Assembly (NCBI GenBank): GCA_035507915.1
Contig: DATJNS010000337.1
Coordinates: 1-20,570 of the forward strand
Source: JACQAI01 sp035507915
Lineage (GTDB): Bacteria > Pseudomonadota > Alphaproteobacteria > Elsterales > Elsteraceae
Direction of reading: 5' to 3'
DNA: 20,570 nucleotides
The position numbers and the translations under genes were made by a program. Under the pieces are notes generated by a model. It made no database searches. It saw only the letters and a program-made list of their open reading frames with translations, and was not told the DNA's origin. Of this stretch, positions 1-8,444 are shown piece by piece (positions within the stretch are counted from its first letter, which is position 1; each line of letters opens with the position of its first letter).

Positions 1-455
1 GGCTGCGCGGCCCGCAGATCGTCATGGGCTACTACAACGATCCCGAGGCCACGGCCCGCGTGTTTCGGGCCGGCTGGTTCTACCCGGGCGATCTCGGCAA
101 TCTCGGCGCTGACGGGCTGCTGCGCGTCATCGGGAGACTGGAGGATACCATCCAGCAAGGTGACCGTTTGATGTCGCCGACGCCGCTCGAAGAGGCGCTG
201 CGAGATGTTCCGGGCGTGCGCGATGTCGCCGTGTTCGGGATGCGCGCGTCGGCTGGCGGTCAGGAGATCTGCGCCGCTCTCGTGCTCGACACCCATTGTG
301 ATGCGCAAACCGTCCGGGCCGCGGTCGCGGCCCGCCTGGGCGCACAGGCGCCGGCCCGATTGTTCTTGATGGACCGATTGCCGCGCAACGCCAACGGTAA
401 GGTGATCCGCCGCGAGCTGATCGCGCGGGTGCAGCAGGGTGGGCTCGGGTCGTGA
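1..455 (+). CDS. ANL-superfamily adenylating enzyme (acyl-CoA synthetase-like), C-terminal part only
   Basis: This is the last 150 codons of a gene that begins before the window; the frame is open from base 3. The visible part covers the end of the large domain and the small C-terminal domain of an AMP-forming ligase. It shows GYYNDPEAT, the GWFYPGDLG segment (A7-like), GRLEDTI (A8 hinge) and the PRNANGK motif (A10, about nt 378-398) whose lysine normally catalyses adenylation. These enzymes activate a carboxylic acid with ATP and usually pass it to CoA; the substrate cannot be read from this fragment. It is clearly a paralogue of the next gene, sharing the LPRNANGK, RLGAQAP and PGVRDVAVF blocks. 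Its stop codon TGA lies inside the GTGA that starts the next gene, so the two are probably co-transcribed and translationally coupled. Truncation is due to the window edge, not mutation. Confidence 0.9.
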   Translation, partial: LRGPQIVMGYYNDPEATARVFRAGWFYPGDLGNLGADGLLRVIGRLEDTIQQGDRLMSPTPLEEALRDVPGVRDVAVFGMRASAGGQEICAALVLDTHCDAQTVRAAVAARLGAQAPARLFLMDRLPRNANGKVIRRELIARVQQGGLGS

Positions 456-1942
456 CCGTGTCGCCCACGCCCTCGCTGTGGGATCATCTGCGCTTTCAGG
501 CGCGCCTGCGTCCGCACGCGCTTGCGGTGCATGGTCCCGCCGGGCCGGTGAGCTACGCCGCCTTGGTACGCGACGTCGCGGCGCTCGCGAAGGTATTCGC
601 TGAGCGCACGCTCACGCGGGCCGATCTGGTCGGGTTGCAGCTCGATTTCTCCTACATGCACGTGCTCGCTATCCTGGCGCTGGATCTGCTTGGAATCCCG
701 TCGCTGTCGTTGGCGTCCGCCGAGCCGATGCCGGCGCCAGCGACCTGGCGCGATGGTTTCGGCATCACGGCGATGATCGCGAGCCGTGCCGCGCCGGCCG
801 ATGCGTCGGTGCGATGGATCGAGGTGCCCGATCAACACCGCCCGCGACTCGGCGAGCCCGACGGCGCGCTGCTCGCACGCCTCGACAGCCCGCCCGACGC
901 GCTGGTGCGCGTGATCTGGTCGTCCGGCTCGACCGGCGGACCCAAGGGCGCGCCGCTGACCCGCGTGCTGCAGCTACGTCGCATGGCCGCGCGCAGCTTG
1001 GCGCGCGCCTTCGGCCCGCGCACCCGCTATTTCACCGCGATGCCGTTCAGCGCCGAGCCGGGCTACGTCATGCTGCTCGCGATCCTGGCCAACGGCGGCG
1101 CCGTGATCCTGCCCGATCCGGCTACCGATTTCGTCAGCCGAGCGAATGCGCTCGGCGTTACCGTGACGAACGCATCGCCGGCGATGCTGGCCGAGCTGCT
1201 CGCCCGGCGCGGCCTGCCGCGCCGCCTCGACACCATGGAGCTGCTCCTTGTCAGCGGCGCCCAGCTCGCGCCTCCGCTCGCCGAGGAGGTTCGCGTCTGG
1301 CTGACGCCGAATCTCTGGGTCGCCTACGGCTCGACCGAGACCGCCAGCGTCGCGACCGCCGATGCCGCCATCATCGTGACCGATCCGACGGCCGTCGGCT
1401 TCGTGTTCCCGGACGTCGCGGTCGAGATCGTCGACGATGCGGATCGGCCGCAGCCGGACGGCCGGGAGGGTCGGGTGCGTCTCCGCAGTGCGCAGATGAT
1501 CACCGGCTATTACAAGGACGACGACGCGACGCGCCGCAATTTCCGCGACGGCTGGTTCTATCCGGGTGACCTGGGCGCGATCACGGCCGACGGGCTCCTG
1601 CGTATCACCGGGCGGATCGAGGACCTGATCATGCGCGACGGCGTCGCGCAATCGCCACAGCCGATCGAGGAGGCGATGCGCGCCCTGCCAGGCGTGCGCG
1701 ATGTCGCGGTGTTCCCGTGGACGGGCCCGGACGGCGCGACGAAGATCGCCGCGGCGGTCGTGCTCGAGGCGGGAACCGATCCGGCCAGCATCGGCGCGGT
1801 GGCGACCGCGCGGCTCGGCGCGCAGGCGCCGACGCGCCTGTTCCTGATCGACAAGCTGCCGCGCAACGCCAACGGCAAGATCATGCGCCGCGAGCTGGTC
1901 GCGCTGGCCGAGCGCAGTGCGCGTGAGGCGCCACGCACCTGA
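452..1942 (+). CDS. AMP-dependent synthetase/ligase (ANL superfamily), complete
   Basis: A 496-residue AMP-forming acid:CoA ligase-like enzyme. Visible motifs are the phosphate-binding loop SSGSTGGPKG (about residues 157-166, A3), YGSTE (292-296, A5), GWFYPGDLG with the ribose-binding Asp (about 367-375, A7), GRIED (387-391, A8 hinge) and LPRNANGK with the adenylation lysine (K476, A10). All catalytic elements are present, so it should be active. Length is slightly under the usual 510-560 because the N-terminal domain is short. The GTG start at 452 overlaps the upstream stop by four bases (GTGA), which favours it over later starts. With the upstream paralogue it forms a tandem pair, so either the two activate related acids or they arose by duplication. 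Substrate, and whether the acceptor is CoA or a carrier protein, cannot be told from sequence alone. Confidence 0.9.
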   Translation: MTVSPTPSLWDHLRFQARLRPHALAVHGPAGPVSYAALVRDVAALAKVFAERTLTRADLVGLQLDFSYMHVLAILALDLLGIPSLSLASAEPMPAPATWRDGFGITAMIASRAAPADASVRWIEVPDQHRPRLGEPDGALLARLDSPPDALVRVIWSSGSTGGPKGAPLTRVLQLRRMAARSLARAFGPRTRYFTAMPFSAEPGYVMLLAILANGGAVILPDPATDFVSRANALGVTVTNASPAMLAELLARRGLPRRLDTMELLLVSGAQLAPPLAEEVRVWLTPNLWVAYGSTETASVATADAAIIVTDPTAVGFVFPDVAVEIVDDADRPQPDGREGRVRLRSAQMITGYYKDDDATRRNFRDGWFYPGDLGAITADGLLRITGRIEDLIMRDGVAQSPQPIEEAMRALPGVRDVAVFPWTGPDGATKIAAAVVLEAGTDPASIGAVATARLGAQAPTRLFLIDKLPRNANGKIMRRELVALAERSAREAPRT

Positions 1943-1995
1943 CACGCCGACGGTGTAGGCTGCGGCGCAGTCACGTCACGGCGAGGGCATCGACG

Positions 1996-3018
1996 ATGAA
2001 CCGGTACCGACTTCCCCTGCTGCTGCTCGTCTGCATCCTGCTCGCGTCGGCGCCCGCTCAGCGCGCGCTGGCCTGGGGCGCCACCGGGCATCGGCTGATC
2101 GCGCGCCTCGCCGTCGAGAACCTGCCCGACGAGATCCCGGGGTTCCTGCGCACGCCGGACGTCGCCTGGCGGATCGGCGAGCTCGGCCGCGAGGCGGACC
2201 GCGTGAAGGGCGCCGGCCGCACCTTCGACAGCGAGCACAGCCCGGCGCATTACGTGAACGTCGGCGACGACTACCTGATCGCCGGCGGGCCGCGCCTGAT
2301 GGCGCTGCCCGAGACCCGCGAGGCCTACGACTCCGCGCTGCGCGCGCTCGGCACCACCGAGTACGTGTACGGCTATCTGCCCTACGCGATCGTCGACGGC
2401 TGGCAACGGCTGCGCAAGGACTTCGGCTACTGGCGCGCCGACATGGTCGGCGAGCGCGCCGGCGCGAGCGCCGAGGACCGCGCCTGGTTCGCGCGCGACC
2501 GCCAGCTGCGCGAGCTCGTGATCGTGCGCGACCTCGGCTACTGGGCGCATTTCGTCGGCGACGGCAGCCAGCCGATGCACGTGTCGGTGCACGCCAACGG
2601 CTGGGGCCCGTTCGCCAACCCGCACGGCTACTCGCAGGCGCCGCTGCACGCCCCGTTCGAGGGCGAGTTCGTGCGCGCGCATGTCGGCGCGGCCGACATC
2701 ATGGCGCATCTGGTCGGGCGCTGGGATTGCAACTGCCCGGTCGAGCGGCGCACCGCGCTCTACCTCGCCGCCACCCTGCGCACGGTCGAGCCGTTCTACG
2801 CGCTCGAGCAGAAGGGCGGCCTGACGACCGATCCGGCGGCCGGCGCGGCGTTCGCCGCCGAGCGGCTGGCCGCCGCGGTCGCCGAGCTGCGCGACATGAC
2901 GGTCGACGCCTGGCGCGCCAGCATCGACGCCAAGGTCGGCTATCCGCCGGTCGCGGTGCGCGACATCGAGTCGGGCGCCGTGTCGCCGCCGATCGGGCCG
3001 CTCCAGGGCCTCGACTGA
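1996..3018 (+). CDS. secreted S1/P1-family zinc-dependent nuclease
   Basis: A 340-residue exported protein of the S1/P1 nuclease family (tri-zinc single-strand nucleases and 3'-nucleotidases). A signal peptide of about 26 residues ends ALA|W, which leaves the mature N-terminal Trp (W27) that is itself a zinc ligand in this family. Further ligands can be placed: H32 (WGATGH), D68, H85 (HSPAH), H185 and D189 (AHFVGDGSQPMH), H195 and H218. The last position is unusual: the family normally ends with H-x3-D, whereas here LHAPFE gives H218 and E222. It probably acts in the periplasm or outside, recovering phosphate or nucleosides from nucleic acid. A TAGGCT hexamer 34 bases upstream of the ATG could be its -10 element and GAGGG precedes the start. 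It converges with the molybdoenzyme gene, leaving 13 bases between stops. Confidence 0.87.
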   Translation: MNRYRLPLLLLVCILLASAPAQRALAWGATGHRLIARLAVENLPDEIPGFLRTPDVAWRIGELGREADRVKGAGRTFDSEHSPAHYVNVGDDYLIAGGPRLMALPETREAYDSALRALGTTEYVYGYLPYAIVDGWQRLRKDFGYWRADMVGERAGASAEDRAWFARDRQLRELVIVRDLGYWAHFVGDGSQPMHVSVHANGWGPFANPHGYSQAPLHAPFEGEFVRAHVGAADIMAHLVGRWDCNCPVERRTALYLAATLRTVEPFYALEQKGGLTTDPAAGAAFAAERLAAAVAELRDMTVDAWRASIDAKVGYPPVAVRDIESGAVSPPIGPLQGLD

Positions 3019-3031
3019 GCCGCGGCGCGGA

Positions 3032-5071
3032 TTACGCCGCCGCGACCTCGACGCGCGTGTCGTTGTAGCAGGCGCCCTCGGCGAGATCGGCGCGCAGGTC
3101 GGCCGACACCAGCGCCGTGATCGTCTGGCCGGTCGGGCTGGTCGCGAGCCACGCGCCCTTCTCGCTGGCGACCACGCCGGGCGGCACCGCGTCGGTGATC
3201 GCGAGCTTGAGGATCACGGCGCCGCGCGCGTTCCACACCTTGACCGACGCGCCGTTGGCGAGCCCGCGCGGCGCGGCGTCGCGCGCATTCATCATCAAGG
3301 GCGGCGCCTTGCGCGAGCCGGCGAGGTCGCCCATGGTCGAGGTGATGCGCTTGTCGGACGCCGGCGAGATCAGCCGGAGCGGCTCGGCGGCGGGATGATC
3401 CTGCCAATCGGGCAGCAGGGCGGCCGGTCCCCAGCGCTTGGCCAAGGTCTCCGACCGGAGCTCGACCTTGCCCGACGGCGTGCCGGGAAACACGTTGTCG
3501 AACAGCATGAAGGGCTTGCCGTCCGGCGCCATCATCTGCAGCGCCGCGCGGGTCGAGAGCGCGCTCGGCCGCGTGCCGTTGAGCCGGGCGTCGGCCGGAT
3601 CGAGCGCGTCGTCCATCAACGCGGCGTCGCTCGCCGTGAAGCACGGCTCGGCGAAGCCGAAGCGCGCCGCCAGGCGGCGGAAGATCTCGGTGTTGGGCAG
3701 CGCCTCGCCGACCGGCGGGATCACGGCCTCGGCGCGCTGCAGCCAGTGGTGGCCGGAGGATGGATAGAGGTCGGCGTACTCGAAGTGCGTCGCCGCCGGC
3801 AGCACGACGTCGCAGCACGCCATGCTCTCCGTCATGCCGAGCTCGATCCCGACCATGAAGACGTCCTCGCGCGCGAGCCCGGCGCGCATGCGGTTCTGGT
3901 CGGGATGCACGACGATCGGGTTGTGGTTGTAGATGATCAGCGCGCGCAGTGGCGGGTCGAGGTCGTCCTCGACCAGATGGCGGCCGAGGTCGATCAGGTT
4001 GAGGGTGCGCGTGCCCGGCGGCGCGAGGTCCGGGCGCTGCAGGCGCGCCGGCGTCTTGGGAAAAGCGTTGGACGCGCCCAGCACGATGCCGCTGCCGTGA
4101 CCGAGCTTGCCGAGCAACGCCGGCAGGGCGATCGCCGCGCGGATGGCGCTGCCGCCGTGGCGGCCGCGCTCGAGGCCGTTGCCGGTGCCGAGCACCAGCG
4201 GGTCGGCCTCGGCCAGCCAGCGCGCCAACGTGTGGATCTGGCTCTCCGGAATGCCGCAGGCGCCGGCGGCGCGCGCCGCCGGCCAGGTGCGCGCGCGTTC
4301 CATGTAGTCTTCGAAACCGAGCACGTGCGCGGCGATGAAATCGTCGTCGAGCGCGCCCATGCGCTCGAGCTCGGTTGCCAGCGCCCAGGCCAGAACGGTG
4401 TCGGTGCCGGGCAGGATCGCGAGATGCAGGTCGGCCTGCGCGGCGAACTTGGTGCGCAGCGGGTCGATCACCGCGAGCTTGCCGCCCTTGCGCTGGGCCT
4501 GCCGGACCGCGCGCACCAGGTGGACGTTGGAGACCGTCGCGTTGTTGCCCCACGCGACGTTGAGCTGGGCGGTCGCGGCGAGCTCGGGCGGGCAGCCCGG
4601 CACGCCGCCGTAGGTGCCGGCCCACGCCTCGCTGCGCACGCCGCCGCACATCGAGCGGCGGTAGAGCTGGCTCGCGCCCAGCCGGTGGAAGAAGCGCGCC
4701 GACATGCTGTCGCCGGCGAGCAGACCGTGCGGCCCGGCGTAGCTCAGCGGGCTCACGGCCTGCGGCCCCCAGCGCTCGATCACGGCGGTGACGCGCGCGT
4801 GGATCTCGTCGAGCGCGTCGGCCCACGAGATGCGCTCGAAGCGGCCCGAGCCCTTGGGGCCGGTACGGCGCAGCGGGTGGGTCAGGCGCTGCGGCCCGTG
4901 CACGAAGGCGGGCATGTCGCGCGCGACCTTGGTGCAGATCACGCCGGCGGTGTAGGGCGCCGCGTCGGAACCCCGCACCTTGACGACGCGGCCGTCCTCG
5001 ACCGAGACGCTCAGGCTGCAGGTGTCCGGACAGTCGAAGGTGCAGACGCTCGCGCGCTCCTCGATGGCCAT
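3032..5071 (-). CDS. single-subunit molybdopterin oxidoreductase (DMSO reductase/FdhH superfamily)
   Basis: A 679-residue member of the bis-MGD molybdoenzyme superfamily. The N-terminal [4Fe-4S] motif is C10-x3-C14-x3-C18-x27-C46. C142, in the segment SMCGGVRSEAW, sits where formate dehydrogenase H has its molybdenum-ligating selenocysteine, so Mo is probably held by cysteine. A molybdopterin-dinucleotide-binding C-terminal domain follows from roughly residue 565, ending near ACYNDTRVEV. There is no Tat signal, so the enzyme should be cytoplasmic. A strong AAGGAGAG ribosome site lies about 6 bases before the ATG, and TAGGAT lies 20 bases upstream as a possible -10. No iron-sulfur or membrane electron-transfer partner and no cofactor gene lies nearby. 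The substrate is unknown; hydroxylation or reduction of a small organic compound is possible. The related family is large and mostly uncharacterised. Confidence 0.87.
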   Translation of the reverse strand: MAIEERASVCTFDCPDTCSLSVSVEDGRVVKVRGSDAAPYTAGVICTKVARDMPAFVHGPQRLTHPLRRTGPKGSGRFERISWADALDEIHARVTAVIERWGPQAVSPLSYAGPHGLLAGDSMSARFFHRLGASQLYRRSMCGGVRSEAWAGTYGGVPGCPPELAATAQLNVAWGNNATVSNVHLVRAVRQAQRKGGKLAVIDPLRTKFAAQADLHLAILPGTDTVLAWALATELERMGALDDDFIAAHVLGFEDYMERARTWPAARAAGACGIPESQIHTLARWLAEADPLVLGTGNGLERGRHGGSAIRAAIALPALLGKLGHGSGIVLGASNAFPKTPARLQRPDLAPPGTRTLNLIDLGRHLVEDDLDPPLRALIIYNHNPIVVHPDQNRMRAGLAREDVFMVGIELGMTESMACCDVVLPAATHFEYADLYPSSGHHWLQRAEAVIPPVGEALPNTEIFRRLAARFGFAEPCFTASDAALMDDALDPADARLNGTRPSALSTRAALQMMAPDGKPFMLFDNVFPGTPSGKVELRSETLAKRWGPAALLPDWQDHPAAEPLRLISPASDKRITSTMGDLAGSRKAPPLMMNARDAAPRGLANGASVKVWNARGAVILKLAITDAVPPGVVASEKGAWLATSPTGQTITALVSADLRADLAEGACYNDTRVEVAAA

Positions 5072-5156
5072 GGGGCTCTCCTTCCACCCCTATCCTAGCC
5101 GAGGGCGGCGGCGCCGAGCAGGGCCACCTTGGTCCGACCGATAGGGCCGGCCGGCG

Positions 5157-6755
5157 TCACTCCACCCGGGCGTGGCGCAGGTCGAGATAATCGTCGGCGC
5201 GCAGCTCGACATGGACGTTGGGCCGCACGCCCCAGGCGAGCGCCTGCTGGTGCAGCGGGATCTCGCCGACGTCCTGCTTGTGCAGCAGGAACGCCTCGGA
5301 GATCAGTGCCTGGCGCTTGGCGGGGTCGAGCTCCTGGGCGATCTGCTGGGTCAGCGCGTCGACCTTGGGGTTGGAGTAGCCGCCGGGGTTGTAGCCGCCC
5401 TGGCCCTTGGGCGCGCCGGGCGCGCGCGCGGCCGGGGTGTCCATGACGTTGAACAGGGTCGAGTGGGCGTCGTAGCTCGGCGGCAGCCATCCGAGCAGAT
5501 AGAACGAGGTGTCGCCCGACAGGATCTTCTGGAAATAGCGTGCCTTGGTCTGCGCCAGCAGGTCGACCTTGATGCCGATGCGCGCCAGCATCGCGACGAC
5601 CGCCTGGCAGATCCGCTCGTCGTTGATGTAGCGGTCGTTCGGGCAATCCATCGTGACCTGGAAGCCGTCGGCGTAGCCCGCGTCCGCCAGCAGCTTCTTG
5701 GCGGCGGCGGGATCGTAGGGATAGCGCTGGTCGATCTTGGCGTCGTAGCCGTTGACGCCGGGTCCGACCATCAGCCCCGACGGCCGCGAGGCGCCGCGCA
5801 TCACCCGCGTCTTGATCGCCTGGATGTCGATCGCCTGATAGACCGCCAGGCGCACGCGCCGGTCCTTGAACGGATTCTTGCCCTTGACGTTCGAGTAGAG
5901 CAGCTGGTCGCGATACTGGTCGAGGCCGAGGAAGATCGTGCGCAGCTCGGGCCCCTGGAGCAGCTTGATCGACTTCTCCTTCGACAGGCGATCGAGATCC
6001 TGCAGCGGCACCGGATCGATCAGGTCGAGATCGCCCGCGAGCAGCGCCGCGACCCGCGTCTGGTCGGAGGCGACCGGCGTGAACACGACCTCCGTCAGAT
6101 TGTGCTCGACCTTGCCCCACCAGTGCGGGTTGGGCACCAGAACGGTCTTCACGCCGGGCTCGCGCGACTTGACCATGAAGGGCCCGGTGCCGTCGGCGTT
6201 GCGCGTCGCGAAGTTCTCGATCTTCTTGGCGGTGCTCGACGGATCGACGGCGCCGTTCTTCTCGGCCCACGCCTTCGACATGATGAGCCAGCTGGTGATC
6301 TCCTGCGGCAGGATCGGGTCGGGATAGCGCAGCACGAGGTCGACGGTGAGGGCATCGACCTTGCGCACCTCCTGGACCGCGGCGACCAGGCTGGCGTCGT
6401 CCGAACCGTCCTTGGTGACGCGCTGGAACGAGAACACGACGTCGTCCGCCGAGAACGGCGAGCCGTCCTGGAACGTGACGTTGGGCCGCAGCTTGAAGCG
6501 CCACACCGTCGGCGCGGTGCTCTTCCACTCGAGCGCCAGACCGGGGACCAGGTTGAGCGCCTTGTCGCGCATCACCAACCCCTCGTAGACGTTGGACAGG
6601 AAGCCGTGGGTGAAGGTCTCGTTGAGTGCGTAGGGGTCGAGCGAATTGACGTCGCCCTGGAACGCCCAGCGCAGGGTCTTGGCGTCCGCCGGCGCCGCCG
6701 CGAGCACCAGGACCAAGGCGAGCATCGCGCAAATCGAACGCAACCGCCGCATCAC
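5157..6755 (-). CDS. ABC transporter substrate-binding protein, family 5 (dipeptide/oligopeptide type)
   Basis: A 532-residue periplasmic binding protein of the SBP_bac_5 (DppA/OppA) family. The N-terminus is a Sec signal peptide, charged MMRRLR then a hydrophobic stretch, with probable cleavage after ADA at residue 25; the cysteine at residue 9 is not in a lipobox. The mature protein begins KTLRWAFQGDVNSLDPYAL, the typical first strand, and NVTFQDGSPFSADDV is the family signature. Such proteins bring peptides, nickel chelates, glycosides or other small polar molecules to a permease, but no permease or ATPase gene is in the window. A GGGGGAGG ribosome site precedes the start; the ATG at 6752 is an alternative. 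It lies between the amidohydrolase and the molybdoenzyme on one strand, 49 and 85 bases from each, which suggests a shared transcript and a role in taking up their substrate (inference). Confidence 0.9.
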   Translation of the reverse strand: MMRRLRSICAMLALVLVLAAAPADAKTLRWAFQGDVNSLDPYALNETFTHGFLSNVYEGLVMRDKALNLVPGLALEWKSTAPTVWRFKLRPNVTFQDGSPFSADDVVFSFQRVTKDGSDDASLVAAVQEVRKVDALTVDLVLRYPDPILPQEITSWLIMSKAWAEKNGAVDPSSTAKKIENFATRNADGTGPFMVKSREPGVKTVLVPNPHWWGKVEHNLTEVVFTPVASDQTRVAALLAGDLDLIDPVPLQDLDRLSKEKSIKLLQGPELRTIFLGLDQYRDQLLYSNVKGKNPFKDRRVRLAVYQAIDIQAIKTRVMRGASRPSGLMVGPGVNGYDAKIDQRYPYDPAAAKKLLADAGYADGFQVTMDCPNDRYINDERICQAVVAMLARIGIKVDLLAQTKARYFQKILSGDTSFYLLGWLPPSYDAHSTLFNVMDTPAARAPGAPKGQGGYNPGGYSNPKVDALTQQIAQELDPAKRQALISEAFLLHKQDVGEIPLHQQALAWGVRPNVHVELRADDYLDLRHARVE

Positions 6756-6804
6756 CGTCCTCCCCCGTCAAGAATGCCGAAATCGGAGCAAGCGTCGTGC
6801 CAGC

Positions 6805-8310
6805 TCACGGGAACCGCGCCGGATAGGTGTCGGGCGCGATCTCGATCGCCTGGCAGCGCCGGTAGATCCGCTCGTAGGGCGGCAGCAGCCGCTCGACGTC
6901 GCGCTCGGACGCCGCGATCAGCGGCTCGAGCTTGGCGTGCTCGGCGGCGAGCTCGTCGAGCAGCGCGGTCTCGTCGACGCGCGTCAGCTTGCCGTCCGCC
7001 ATCACGGGCTCGCCGTCGACGAACACGCGATCGAGGCTCGAGCCCGACTCGGCGTAGACGAGCTGGCGCAGCGGATCGTTGAGCGGCGTGAAGGGCACGC
7101 GGTCGAGCCGATAGACCGCGAGATCCGCGATGCGGCCGACCTCGACCGCGCCCAGCGCGTCGCCGAAGCCGATCGCGGTCGCGCCCCCCATGGTGGCGGC
7201 GAGGAACGCCTCCTGCGCGCCGACCCAGCTCGTGTGGTCGCCGCGCAGCTTCTGGAGCAGCGCCGCGGTCATCAGCACGTACTGCATGTTGACGGTGTCG
7301 GCGCAGCCGCAGCCGTCGCTGCCCAGGCTGACATTGACCTTGGCGTCGAGCAGCGCGCGCATCGGCAGCAGGCCCGAGCCGACGCGCAGGTTGCTGATCG
7401 GATTGTGCTGCACGGTCGCGCCGGTGCGCGCGAGGATCGCGATCTCGCGCGGCGTCAACCAGATGCCGTGGATCAAGGTCGTCTTCGGCTTCAGGAAACC
7501 GAGCCCGTCGAGATAGTCGATCAGGGTCTTGCCGTGCCAGAGCTGGCCCGTCACCACCTGCAGGCGGGTCTCCTGGACGTGGATCATCAGCGGCAGGTCG
7601 AACTCGTCGGCGAGCGCGCGCACGGCGCGCAGGAACGGCTCGGTGCAGCGTTGCGGCGCCGACGGCGCCGCGATGTAGCCGACCCGATGCTCGCGCGGGT
7701 GGCGCGTGCGCGCGAGCTCGCGGGCGAGCGCCAGGAGCTCGTCGCCGCCGGAGGATGTGGCGGCGTCGAGCTCGGCCAGCAGCGCCGGCGGGAACTCCTC
7801 GTCGACGAACGGCACGGCGCGGAAGAACGGCCGGTCGAACAGGGTCGGGCCGACCAGGGCGCGGATGCCGCTGTCCTCGTAGGCCTGGTAGACCGCGGCG
7901 ACGTGATCGGGCCGGATCGCCGGGCTGATGTTCATGTCGTCGCACAAGGTGGTGGTGCCCGAGCGCAGCGCCTCGATGGCGATCCCCATGGTGCGCAGAT
8001 AGACCTGGCGCGGCGTCAGCGGGATCGGCTTGAGCGGCCGCACGTAGTTCATCCACAGCTCGAGCGGCAGGTTGTCGGTGCGGCCTTTGTAATAGGTCTC
8101 GTGCGAGTGCTGATGGCCGTTGATCAGGCCGGCGGTGACCAGCCGGCCGGTCGCGTCGATCGCGGTGCCTTCGGGCGGCGCGCTGCCGGCCGGCCGGATG
8201 GCGGCGATGCGCTTGCCGTCGATCACGATGTCGACGCGGCCCGGCGAGCGCGCCGCCGTGGGCCCGAGCAGTGCGATGCAATTTTGGAGCGTTGTCTTCG
8301 CCATCATCAC
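6805..8310 (-). CDS. zinc/iron amidohydrolase, cytosine deaminase / TrzN-AtzB-like
   Basis: A 501-residue TIM-barrel amidohydrolase. Metal and catalytic residues are in place (numbered from the ATG at 8310): H66 and H68 (GLINGHQHSHE), H244 and E247 (MIHVQE), H281 (TLIHGIWL) and D332 (LGSDG). The H-x-x-E after the third metal ligand and the HNPISNLRVGSG and LGSDG blocks place it in the group that deaminates or dechlorinates N-heterocycles (cytosine, S-adenosylhomocysteine, s-triazines, 8-oxoguanine). The substrate within that group is not determinable here. The gene starts with three ATGs; the GAGAGGG ribosome site is best spaced for the third, at 8304. TAAGGT at 8341-8336 is a possible -10. 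It diverges from a cyanuric acid hydrolase/barbiturase-like gene, so a two-step attack on a heterocyclic ring is an attractive reading. Confidence 0.88.
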   Translation of the reverse strand: MMMAKTTLQNCIALLGPTAARSPGRVDIVIDGKRIAAIRPAGSAPPEGTAIDATGRLVTAGLINGHQHSHETYYKGRTDNLPLELWMNYVRPLKPIPLTPRQVYLRTMGIAIEALRSGTTTLCDDMNISPAIRPDHVAAVYQAYEDSGIRALVGPTLFDRPFFRAVPFVDEEFPPALLAELDAATSSGGDELLALARELARTRHPREHRVGYIAAPSAPQRCTEPFLRAVRALADEFDLPLMIHVQETRLQVVTGQLWHGKTLIDYLDGLGFLKPKTTLIHGIWLTPREIAILARTGATVQHNPISNLRVGSGLLPMRALLDAKVNVSLGSDGCGCADTVNMQYVLMTAALLQKLRGDHTSWVGAQEAFLAATMGGATAIGFGDALGAVEVGRIADLAVYRLDRVPFTPLNDPLRQLVYAESGSSLDRVFVDGEPVMADGKLTRVDETALLDELAAEHAKLEPLIAASERDVERLLPPYERIYRRCQAIEIAPDTYPARFP

Positions 8311-8369
8311 CCTCTCGGCCGAGCCCGGCGCGTCGACCTTAGCACCGCGCGCCCGCCAAGGGAGACGGC

Positions 8370-8413
8370 GATGAAGGGGGAATATCGCATGATCCCGCCT
8401 TCATCCCGCCTTC
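8370..8413. promoter_or_regulatory. operator-like repeats in divergent promoter region
   Basis: The 134-base spacer between two divergent hydrolase genes contains a perfect tandem repeat of the 11-mer ATCCCGCCTTC (8392-8402 and 8403-8413), one helical turn per unit. An inverted copy lies at 8373-8383 (9 of 11 bases match). The outer GATGAAGG (8370-8377) and CCTTCATC (8398-8405) form an 8-bp perfect inverted repeat with a 20-base gap. This geometry fits a binding site for a dimeric or multimeric regulator serving both genes. No regulator gene is in the window, so this is inference from pattern alone. Confidence 0.45.
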
Positions 8414-8444
8414 ACGGGCGCGCAACCCACGCGCCGGTGTTATC

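Noticed and set aside
3032..5071. Formate dehydrogenase
   Set aside because: No Sec/Cys-His-Gly formate signature after C142 (it reads CGG), and no accessory subunits or maturation genes.
2940..5087. Long open frame antisense-phase to the molybdoenzyme (715 codons, minus strand)
   Set aside because: Arg/Ala/Gly-rich with no domain motif, and it overlaps a gene whose Fe-S and Mo-ligand motifs are clear. High GC makes such frames common.
5172..7082. Long plus-strand frame across the binding protein and amidohydrolase
   Set aside because: Low-complexity product, no ribosome site, opposite to two well-supported genes.
8370..8413. Transcription terminator hairpin
   Set aside because: It lies between divergent starts, not after a gene, and has no T-run; an operator is a better reading.
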